Source of the DNA: Chondrosia reniformis
Taxonomy: Eukaryota; Porifera; Demospongiae; Chondrillida; Chondrillidae
DNA length: 64,000 bases
Direction of reading: 5' to 3'
Assembly: GCA_947172415.1 (NCBI GenBank)
Contig: OX359194.1
Coordinates: 248,001-312,000 of the forward strand
Part shown: in pieces, positions 56,002 through 64,000 of the stretch
Numbering within the stretch: position 1 is the first letter of the stretch
Layout of the letters: every line of letters starts with the position of its first letter
Translations under genes and position numbers: made by a program
Notes under the pieces: generated by a model
Databases searched by the model: none
Told to the model about the DNA's origin: nothing
Seen by the model: the letters and a program-made list of their open reading frames with translations, nothing else

Positions 56002-59000
56002 ATGGGATGCATTACTTCATCAAAGAACACTAATTATAACCTTGGCAATGTGTTCAAGGTCTATTCTGTAAATGAGAAAGGTCAACGAGTGAGCGGTTCG
56101 GCTGCCTATTTGGAAGTCACAAAGACTGACTTACTGTATCGTCTGAGATCCAAGCAAACTGATGAAGAGTTAAAATGGCCGCTTAAGTGGCTGAGGAAAT
56201 ATGGTTACCAAGACAACATCTTCTCCTTTGAGGCCGGACACAAGTATGCTTACGTACATTATATGATTAATCATAGGAAGTATTGTGCAATACTATCACA
56301 CCCCATTCCTTCCTCTCACACCCCATTTCATCCTCTCACACCCATTTCATCCTCTCACACCCCATTCCATCCTCTCACACCCCATTCCATCCTCTCACAC
56401 CCCACTCCATCCTCTCACACCCCATTTCATCCTCTCACACCCCACTCCATCCTCTCACACCCCATTTAAACCTCTCACATTCCTGTACACCAGATGTCAA
56501 GGAGGAGAAGGAATATTTGCATTTTTTACAATGCATGCTGCCACTCTTTCTGAGCTAGTGGAAAACAACATCAAGAGGGGATCCCCCCCATCGTCACAAA
56601 ACAATAGAAGCTCAAATACTTTGGAAGATGGTTCTGCTGACAGCAAAGAAACTCAAGGAAGATACACTGCCACACCCACTTCCACACCCACTTCCACTTC
56701 AACCAGACAACACAAGAGGAAACTCCAAAGATCACAGTCAATGCCAGCGAGGCATGCTGTTCTAACAATGTATGTAAACACTTCATTCAGTATTCTTTAC
56801 CTCTGCCTCCTTCATCATTCCTCAATCTCCCTCTATATCTGCCTCCTTCATCATTCCTCAATCTCCCTCTACCTCTGCCTCCTTCATCATTCCTTAATCT
56901 CCCTCTACCTCTGCCTCCTTCATCATTCCTTAATCTCCCTCTACCTCTGCCTCCTTCATCATTCCTCAATCTCCCTCTACCTCTGCCTCCTTCATCATTC
57001 CTCAATCTCTCTCTACCTCTGCCTCCTTCATCATTCCTCAATCTCCCTCTACCTCTGCCTCCTTCATCATTCCTCAATCTCCCTCTACCTCTGCCTCCTT
57101 CATCATTCCTCAATCTCCCTCTACCTCTGCCTCCTTCATCATTCCTCAATCTCCCTCTATATCTGCCTCCTTCATCATTCCTCAATCTCCCTCTACCTCT
57201 GCCTCCTTCATCATTCCTCAATCTCCCTCTACCTCTGCCTCCTTCATCATTCCTCAATCTCCCTCTACCTCTGCCTCCTTCATCATTCCTCAATCTCCCT
57301 CTACCTCTGCCTCCTTCATCATTCCTCAATCTCCCTCTACCTCTGCCTCCTTCATCATTCCTCAGTCCCCCTCTACCTCTGCCTCCTTCATCATTCCTTA
57401 ATCTCCCTCTACCTCTGCCTCCTTCATCATTCCTTAATCTCCCTCTACCTCTGCCTCCTTCATCATTCCTCAATCTCCCTCTACCTCTGCCTCCTTCATC
57501 ATTCCTCAATCTCTCTCTACCTCTGCCTCCTTCATCATTCCTCAATCTCCCTCTACCTCTGCCTCCTTCATCATTCCTCAATCTCCCTCTACCTCTGCCT
57601 CCTTCATCATTCCTCAATCTCCCTCTACCTCTGCCTCCTTCATCATTCCTCAATCTCCCTCTACCTCTGCCTCCTTCATCATTCCTCAATCTCCCTCTAC
57701 CTCTGCCTCCTTCATCATTCCTCAATCCCCCTCTACCTCTGCCTCCTTCATCATTCCTCAATCTCCCTCTACCTCTGCCTCCTTCATCATTCCTCAATCT
57801 CCCTCTACCTCTGCCTCCTATAGACAGACAAAACAAACGCAGCAAACTTCACACCTGTAATTTGCTAAAATGTTTCAAATTGTGCAAATCACTTTTCGCA
57901 AACTCCCTTTCCCCTCCCTCTCTCACTCCCTCCCCTAGCTTTCCATTTCATTCACTTTCACCTCTCATTTATCATAAACCTCTCCTAATTATACTCATAG
58001 TTCTCCTACTGAGGAACCCTCCCACTTAATAGGACACACCCCTTCAACTCCATTATCAAAAGACCCTCCCACTCTAGTAAGTGACTACACAGTAATCACT
58101 CTATGTATAACAATTGCTTTATTTCTTTAATGTACACAATAATTCTGATTAGACCTCTCTCCCTCCCCCTCCCCCTCACACTGTGTAGACATTACCTCAA
58201 GTAGATCCTAAAGGTTTATTTAAACGCCATTCAAGTGAACCCCAGCCTACTCAAGATCACCACACTTCAGAACACACTTCACCGACCTCAAGTAAGTGGA
58301 GCCTGGCAGTGTATTGGCACTTTGTTAGCCAGTTGAGGTGTGTCCGGTTTGCAATGTTATTAGACATCCACTGACTCAGTCTAGTCACTCTGTATACTCA
58401 ATCCACTCCTTACATTCGCCATCCTATCCTTGACAAGTTGTGATGCACTTACCCTTGGACCAGTGGAGAGGAGAACAAGGAGAAGACTCTTGTATCCTCA
58501 TCCAAAACTCTCACTAAGTTTAGCTCCCTATAGACCCTTTACTGTAGAATAGACTTAGCATGTATGTAGAAAAATGATGATTTACATAATCCATACACGT
58601 ACGTATACAGATGATACAGAGGTGGAGGTGGATGGTGAGGTGGACATGGAGGATAGTGTATTTAGAGGTGAGTATGTCAACTACCAAGGAGTCAAGTCTA
58701 CCAGTTCATTAGAACCTCATCAGGCAACCTACAAAAACATGAGGTTTGATGCTCCGGCTTTCTCTTACGCAACACTAGACTTTGCCAGACAACTGGATAC
58801 AAATGCTGATCCAATCTCCCCACTGCCACGGTGAGGGGGGGTGTGGTTATAGTGAGCAGGTGTACCTTGAGAATGTTTATAGATCTAAAGAGTACACTCT
58901 CTGGAACTACATATAAGTATTTTTATTTTAGGGATCGTATATGCATGTTCATGTTTAAGATGTCCTCTGCACTTTGCTCTCTGCATAGCTCCAGTACCAG

Positions 59001-59130
59001 TAGTGCAAGCTCCAGTGTTCTCCCTCTAGGGAAGGACTTAACTAATTATGCTAAACTGGACATCAAGGCAATGGAGGCTACAGCCCATCTCAGAGACACT
59101 AAAGAACGCGTCACTAGACAGAGACACTGA
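56002..59130 (+). CDS. FRS2-like myristoylated PTB adaptor 2
   Basis: Six coding exons: 56002-56243, 56494-56769, 58001-58076, 58189-58291, 58611-58830 and 58989-59130. They total 1059 nt, 352 aa. It has the same intron positions and phases as gene 1. Start MGCITSS for lipid anchoring; PTB domain with GNVFKVYSVNEKG, WPLKWLRKYGYQDNIFSFEA and CQGGEGIFAFFTMHA. Basic Ser/Thr linker (TRQHKRKLQRSQSMP). Docking sites: GEYVNYQ, ATYKNM, FSYATLD and TNYAKLD. C-terminus AHLRDTKERVTRQRH is identical to gene 1. It lacks the VPYTEV site. Intron 2 is expanded by a 1-kb minisatellite. Role as for gene 1; the pair arose by tandem duplication. Confidence 0.87.
56295..56478. repeat. 20-bp minisatellite in PTB intron of FRS2-like gene 2
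   Basis: About nine copies of CACACCCCATTCCATCCTCT with TTCAT and CTCCAT variants, in the intron dividing the PTB domain. Confidence 0.95.
56797..57823. repeat. 36-bp pyrimidine-rich minisatellite in FRS2-like gene 2 intron 2
   Basis: About 28 units of CTCTACCTCTGCCTCCTTCA plus TCATTCCTCAATCTCC, with rare TTAATC, CTCTCT and TATATC variants. The period is a multiple of three, so a 350-codon frame appears on each strand. The array sits between a good donor (56770) and a good acceptor (58000), so I treat it as intronic. Confidence 0.97.
58435..58520 (+). mobile_element. Third copy of the hammerhead-associated repeat, 5'-truncated
   Basis: CTTGGACCAGTGGAGAGGAG and then AAGGAGAAGACTCTTGTATC match the tail of the element at 50375-50480 (minus). 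The ribozyme-like core is absent. It lies in intron 4 of FRS2-like gene 2. Confidence 0.55.
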
Positions 59131-59449
59131 ACTTGTAATACACAACATATTTACATGACATTTGAACTCTAAATGATTCAATGCATGTACACATGCAATT
59201 GTGCATTGTATTATAAATTGTTAATTATACATACGTATGTACGTATAATTAATGTCTGTATATATTGTTAATATTAAGGGGGAAACAGCTCAAGAAGACT
59301 ATAATAGTTACAAGATCTAGAGGTAAATGTATTGTATTTCACACACTATATTATATTTAGCTAATACAAGAAAGTTTGCAAACAACTAATTTATTCGTAG
59401 AGTCAAATTCAAGGTACATATGGTGATGAATTGTCTCTTCTGATTATGC

Positions 59450-60385
59450 TCAGTAGCACAAAAGCTTCATATCTGCATACTGTAGGGATGCCTTAATCCC
59501 AGTAAATGACTCCCAATGAATTCCTTTCCAATTTTCAAATATTTCACCTGGATGTCTGTACACTCCATTGAGGTTGGCTTGGTAACAGCTATTATGCCAC
59601 CAAGCGTTACCCCAGTGTACTGCACAGTTGTCGGAACTCCATCTGTCATTATCATTGTCAAATGTGGTGAACTGCATTCCATTACTTACTCCGAGCAAAC
59701 TGTCTCCAGCATCACCAGAGTAATTAGCAATTCTTAAAGTGTAATTAGAAGTTGCATTTTCAACTGTAATATAATTGTAAATAGCATATCTTGATATGTT
59801 GTTGAAATCAGTCATGTCAATACGAAGTTGACACCTTCTGGATGGTTTAGTCAAGCAACTAATACTCTTCAGACCTAACCAGAACTCTCCACTAGGATCA
59901 CCAAATCCTTCTTCAAATTCTACCCAACTTTGGTTAAAATCTACACTTCCATCTTGTCTTCTCTGGAACATGGTCCAGGGTCCTCCTGGAGTGTCCATAT
60001 CGCAATATACTTCCATTGTCTCTCCGCAACCAGGATCAATAGAGAAGACTCCTGATTGAGTAAACCCTTTTTCTGAAACCTCTTTGCAGTCTACTGGTGA
60101 TTTACCTTCTAGCTTAGTTAAGCGTTGCTCCAATTTTCCTAATTTTGTTTCCAGGTAATCAACTCTTTCTTGTAGTTCATAGAACTTCTCATTTTGTGTG
60201 ATGTTTTGGATTTCCCCAGGCTGACCTGGCTCTCCCCTATCACCACGGCAACCATCTGGTCCTGGTGGACCTGGTGGACCCAGTGGACCTGGTGGGCCTG
60301 GAATGATTGGAACATATTTGTTGCAAGTATCTAGTGTTGCAGCGTATGCTACAAATGAATAGAGGATTACAGAAAGCTTGATCAT
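59450..60385 (-). CDS. Ficolin-like lectin: signal peptide, collagen-like stalk, coiled coil, fibrinogen-like domain
   Basis: Intronless 311-aa frame; I start at the Met opening a signal peptide (MIKLSVILYSFVAYA), although the frame is open 36 codons further upstream. Residues about 28-57 are Gly-X-Y collagen-like (GPPGPLGPPGPPGPDG). A heptad coiled coil follows at about 65-95 (LQERVDYLETKLGKLEQRL), then a full fibrinogen-related domain to the end: VDCKEV, MEVYCDMDTPGGPWTMFQRR, EFWLGLKSI, a calcium site DNDNDRWSSDNCA, and terminal Cys. Expected role: secreted, oligomeric pattern-recognition lectin binding acetylated sugars, as in ficolins. It lies antisense and 3' to FRS2-like gene 2. Confidence 0.92.
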   Translation of the reverse strand: MIKLSVILYSFVAYAATLDTCNKYVPIIPGPPGPLGPPGPPGPDGCRGDRGEPGQPGEIQNITQNEKFYELQERVDYLETKLGKLEQRLTKLEGKSPVDCKEVSEKGFTQSGVFSIDPGCGETMEVYCDMDTPGGPWTMFQRRQDGSVDFNQSWVEFEEGFGDPSGEFWLGLKSISCLTKPSRRCQLRIDMTDFNNISRYAIYNYITVENATSNYTLRIANYSGDAGDSLLGVSNGMQFTTFDNDNDRWSSDNCAVHWGNAWWHNSCYQANLNGVYRHPGEIFENWKGIHWESFTGIKASLQYADMKLLCY

Positions 60386-60821
60386 CTTGAACAAGAATTT
60401 ATTCCACTGGCCAATGAAATACTTTGTATCAAACTTGAGGGACACAGTTTCTTTTATATCCTTCACTCTATTTGATCTGTACTCTATCCGCACCTATTTA
60501 TATATATAACATTTACACAGGTTCAATATAGGTTCAATTATTAACATATTTTACAAAGTTTCATAAGCTAATCAGTGTAGGAATGCTTATCTAATATGCT
60601 GCTTGGGACTTCAATCAGGAAGTACGTACAACATACACACAACCATCATGGAATGTGATTTTTTGAAATGTAAGGAAAGATATTTGAATCAGCTAAATAC
60701 AAAGGGATTATGCAATTGAGGAAAGGATAACTAACAGTGAAGTTTGCATCTTTTATAAACATAGGTTTGTAAAGCGCAATGTCAGTTTATATGTACACAT
60801 ATATACGGTCTGTTTTACTTG

Positions 60822-61262
60822 TTATACATTAGCTGTGTACACGTAAATAAATTCTCCAGCATCACCAGAGTAATTAGCAGTCCATAAAATGTAGTTAGAA
60901 GTTGCATTTTCAACTGAAAAGTAATTGTAAATAGCATATCTTGATATGTTGTTGAAATCAGTCATGTCAATACGAAGTTGACACCTCCTGGATGGTTTAG
61001 TCAAGCAACTAATACTCTTCAGACCTAACCAGAACTCTCCACTAGGATCACCAAATCCTTCTTCAGATTCTACCCAACTTAGTACATTTCCATCTTGTCT
61101 TCTCTGGAACATGGTCCTGGGTCCTCCTGGAGTGTCCATATCGCAATATACTTCCATTGTCTCTCCGCAACCAGGATCAACATACTTTTTGGCTTGATAG
61201 TATACACTCCAGCGACCACATATCCCCTCTCATAGACATCCTTACAATCCTGTAGCTGCTGG
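60822..61262 (-). pseudogene. Fibrinogen-domain gene fragment
   Basis: Homologous to the middle of the ficolin-like gene: GCGETMEVYCDMDTPGGP, EFWLGLKSISCLTKPS and YAIYNYFSVENATSNY. The last 80 or so residues with the calcium site are replaced by EFIYVYTANV. Upstream, a different lead-in (QDCKDVYERGYVVAGVYTI) is separated by a frameshift in an A-run (about 61187-61193). There is no signal peptide or collagen stalk. A small deletion removes residues around NVLSWVESEEG. Most likely a dead partial duplicate. Confidence 0.8.
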
Positions 61263-61296
61263 TAACTAACACCTATATATCATAGGATCAAATTAC

Positions 61297-61497
61297 AGGT
61301 TTCATATGGTGTGAAATCTATTTGAAACTTCTTGAACAGCCAGGTTTCAAAGGGTGGACAAGAATGTGCTAACAGATTAATTTCACTGGTTTCAAGTTTT
61401 AACAGCCCCCTTTCCGAGTTTTATACATACTTTCATACCTTTTGAAACCTGGCAGTTCAAAAGAGTTTCAAATAGGTTTCATGCCTTCTGAAACCTG
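61297..61497. repeat. Inverted repeat, about 57-bp arms
   Basis: AGGTTTCATATGGTG...GCCAGGTTTCAAA at about 61297-61353 is the imperfect reverse complement of TTTGAAACCTGGCAG...GAAACCT at about 61439-61497. A small foldback with no gene inside. Confidence 0.75.
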
Positions 61498-61723
61498 ACA
61501 TCAGATCCCAAGATACCAGCATTGTTTTTGTTGAATACGGGGCAAGAAATGACTGCAAAATTGTGATAAATGTACATACATACATATATAATGTTCAATT
61601 GTTTTACATACAAGTCCAACCAGGTATATACGTATATCTATATATCTATATATGCATGCATATATGTATAATGAAAGAATAAAGATTCGTTGCTACATTA
61701 TTAATATGATAAACTATGTGATG

Positions 61724-61800
61724 AGCTTTCTGTAGCAGTGTGAAACAATTAATGAATTATTTTAGTAATCATTAATTGTTTCACGCTGCTACAGAAAGCT
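61724..61800. other. Short near-perfect hairpin (pre-miRNA-like or MITE)
   Basis: Arms 61724-61755 and 61769-61800, 32 nt each, are complementary apart from one position that becomes a G-U pair in RNA; the loop is 13 nt. The size resembles a miRNA precursor but the pairing is more perfect than usual. A tiny foldback MITE is equally possible. Confidence 0.6.
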
Positions 61801-61978
61801 GCCACATGTATATAGCATGAATTGCTGATTAATAAGATATTATACATTGCAACAAATTTACACAGGAAGTGAAGTAAATCTGGAGTTTTTGTTTCTTTGT
61901 TACTGGTGATTTCTTTAGTCTGTTTAATGTTAGGCCTATATGCATGCTCATGTTTAAGATGTCCTCTGTACTCTCTAG

Positions 61979-62120
61979 TTCCAGTACCAGTAGTGCAAGC
62001 ACCAGTGTTCTCCCTCAAGGGAAGGACTCAACTAATTATGCTCAACTGGACATCAAGGCAATGGAAGCTACAGCTCACCTCAGAGATACTAAAGAGCGGG
62101 TCACTAGACAGAGACATTGA
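61979..62120 (+). pseudogene. Orphan last exon of an FRS2-like gene
   Basis: Third copy of the FRS2-like final exon, with its acceptor (CTCTCTAG) and part of the preceding intron. It encodes SSTSSASTSVLPQGKDSTNYA and the conserved basic C-terminus. Frame and stop are intact. No PTB or other exon lies nearby; the flanks match gene 2, including the 3' UTR. It could serve as an alternative last exon of gene 2, but a duplicated fragment is more likely. Confidence 0.7.
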
Positions 62121-63896
62121 ACTTGTAATACACAACATATTTACATGACATTTGAACTCTAAATGATTCAATGCATGTACACATGCACAATTGTACATAA
62201 TGTATTTATCTGATTTCCTATTTAGAGCAGTGTTTTGAGGCACAAACTTCTTATTGGTTGTATGTATATTATTAATAAATATTAAAAGTTAATGTTATAG
62301 TTCACAATTATAGGCAAATTGAAAGATTTGTTGTAAAATTTGGCATTGAGCTCTGAAGAGTATGTTGCCATGGCAATTCTGAAAAGTTGTTCCATGGTGG
62401 TTAAAATTCAGTTGTTATTCTGAAAATTGTTATTGATCTGCAACAAACTTCCATTCACATGCATGACAGTTAATGAGTTCTTTAACATGACCCTACTATT
62501 GTTCTTTAATTGTTATTGCTCCATAACTGTAACAATCTAAATAAACATTTTAATGAGTTCTCTGATTAGAATTAGAATTATATATCTGAAATAATTATCA
62601 CACAAAGAATACAAATTGACATGCTTTATACTTTAAACTAACAATTATAACTTCTCAAAGACAATCATATGATGAAGACATTAAACAATACAATTAACAA
62701 TCCCTTTAGTTCACAGTAGAGTGGCTCATGACTTAAATGTAGCAGGAATGAATATGAATGTACTGAGACATTAACTACATATACTAACTAAATATATATA
62801 AGTAATTTAATAAATCAAAATTACTATCCTCCTTGAATAGGCTCACTAAAATCACCATAGCAACACCTTGGTAATATATTGTCATGGAAACATTAAATAT
62901 CAAACACAATTAAAGCTCCAGTAATAACAAATATAATGCAAACGTTAACGTATATAGCAAACATGCATATTCACATGGCACTAGAAATTTATACTTACCA
63001 GTTCATGATCAGCACATGCACATTTTCTATATATACATAGCACATAGTGACTGGCACATCTGAAAAAGGTAATGAAACAATACAGTGATCATGTGATAAG
63101 GCTAATTCCATACAGAAGTGACATACTGATAACTAGCCTAACCATACACATACTTCTACATACATCTGGGGCTCAGCATCCCTATATAATTCAGCTATCA
63201 AGATATATAAAAGTGTGTCATGCTAATTAATTGTTAAAATGGCTACTTAGTTGTCATGGAAACTGCACAAAATGAAACATATTTCTGTATAATCTATAGG
63301 AATAAACACATTTGCCCTGTATGGACTGGTATAGACACTCCAAGAGGAATGAAATGATTCTATAGTAAGAACACTGTATTTAGTCAATAATTTCATACTG
63401 CCTTACAAGCATAAATTACCATGGCAACATGTAAAACATTGCCATGGTAACAAATACAATCAGCTAAAGGAACAGAGTATAACTTTGCAGGTAATCTAAG
63501 CTTGGGAATTCAATCAGCTGGGCTTGTTAGCTACATTATTATACACTGAGAAATTCAAATGTTAGCTACTAGATCCAAATTCATTACTCAATATTTGTAA
63601 TTTATATATAAAAAGTGACATGGGTTGCTAATGGATACTGCCAAAACTCACACTCAAAGAAGAGCTATACACATCTTCTCGATCAAACAAATATTTCCAT
63701 CCAAACAATTACCAACTATAAGTGCAAGAAGGAAACACTTTTAATGCAATAATTTGAACATAAACGTTATCATCGTATAGATAATATTAAAAGGCAAATT
63801 CAAGTTGCGAATGCGAGACAAGTAGAAGACAATGAAATAATTTCAATCTCAAAAAGAAACGCTATAAAGTTCGTATTTAAATTACAAGCAACTTAC
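62121..63896. other. AT-rich tail with X-box-like motifs, no coding exon recognised
   Basis: No supported exon. It contains several GTTGCCATGGCAAC-type sequences: 62364-62377, 62852-62864, 62881-62891, 63250-63263, 63416-63428 and 63439-63451. It also holds a diverged foldback arm at 63045-63185. If the candidate start at 63910 is real, this whole stretch is an intron of a minus-strand gene. Confidence 0.5.
63045..63185. mobile_element. Diverged single arm of the 23.4-kb foldback family
   Basis: GTGACTGGCACATCTGAAAA, AGTGATCATGTGATAAGGCT and CAGAAGTGACATACTGA match the arm at 23414-23587 with scattered changes, and continue into the loop (CATCCCTA). No inverted partner is present. Confidence 0.75.
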
Positions 63897-63910
63897 CTGA
63901 CAGCTGCCAT
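63897..63910 (-). CDS. Possible first coding exon of a minus-strand gene
   Basis: On the minus strand ATGGCAGCTGTCAG is followed by a consensus donor GTAAGT (63896-63891). It would encode MAAVR. Its continuation could not be found downstream in the window. Weak support: start codon plus strong donor only. Confidence 0.25.
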
Positions 63911-64000
63911 TTTAAACTTACACAATGAAGGCCATTGATTACAATTCATAGTGAATCCACAATTTACATTAAGTCAAAATTCTATCAGATAGACAATTTA

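Noticed and set aside
56787..57845. A 352-codon minus-strand RG-rich frame and a 512-codon plus-strand frame over the 36-bp minisatellite
   Set aside because: The period is divisible by three, so both strands stay open. Good donor and acceptor sites at 56770 and 58000, matching the paralog, show that it is an intron.
61979..62120. Orphan FRS2-like exon as evidence of a third complete adaptor gene
   Set aside because: No PTB, linker or other exon was found between 59.1 and 62 kb on the plus strand.

Overview
The window looks like a piece of an early-branching animal genome, most probably a demosponge of the Amphimedon type. This is an inference from gene content: CARD/NACHT/LRR receptors, a ficolin-like lectin, FRS2-like PTB adaptors, an acid sphingomyelinase, a TRIM protein and PPP1R15. 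The AT-rich sequence, short GT-AG introns and abundant minisatellites agree. No bacterial, organellar or viral gene was recognised. Multi-exon models were built by hand from splice sites and reading phase; each complete model sums to a whole number of codons.

Layout. 1-573 is a 20-bp satellite. 1050-1976 is a frameshifted copy of a secreted Cys-rich gene, followed by the 3' exons of a four-jointed/FAM20-type gene. 4121-11313 (+) is NLR1: a caspase-like domain, about 60 PPQNV repeats, NACHT and LRRs, about 1507 aa. 11434-17616 (-) holds the last three exons of a broken acid sphingomyelinase (ASM) copy, with a 4.7-kb satellite in one intron. 17.7-25.5 kb has no gene I recognise but holds tandem repeats, a MITE and foldbacks. 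25514-33582 (+) is NLR2, about 1037 aa, nearly the same receptor but with a CARD in place of the caspase domain. 33703-42100 (-) is a complete 12-exon ASM gene with the intact secreted Cys-rich gene (35387-36328, +) nested in intron 10. It is head-to-head with a TRIM45-like gene (42508-44226). Then come an unrecognised acidic protein (44500-45720), a PPP1R15-like eIF2-alpha phosphatase subunit (46241-47050), about 5 kb of noncoding repeats, two FRS2-like adaptor genes (52357-55136 and 56002-59130), a ficolin-like gene (59450-60385, -), a broken ficolin copy, an orphan FRS2-like last exon, and a mostly noncoding tail.

The region from about 4 to 42 kb is built from a duplicated block: NLR, convergent ASM 3' exons, satellite or its remnant, and the Cys-rich gene. 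The two NLR copies are nearly the same from the exon before NACHT to the last LRR exon. They carry different N-terminal effector modules joined at the same phase-1 intron, so an effector domain was exchanged on a shared sensor body. The caspase-NACHT-LRR receptor with a periodic Pro/Gln/Asn linker is the best candidate for an undescribed system. It would place a protease domain directly on the receptor, where most animal NLRs use a CARD, PYD or death-domain adaptor. Around it are other candidate immunity and signalling genes: ficolin, TRIM, FRS2-like adaptors with YAxLD motifs and ASM.
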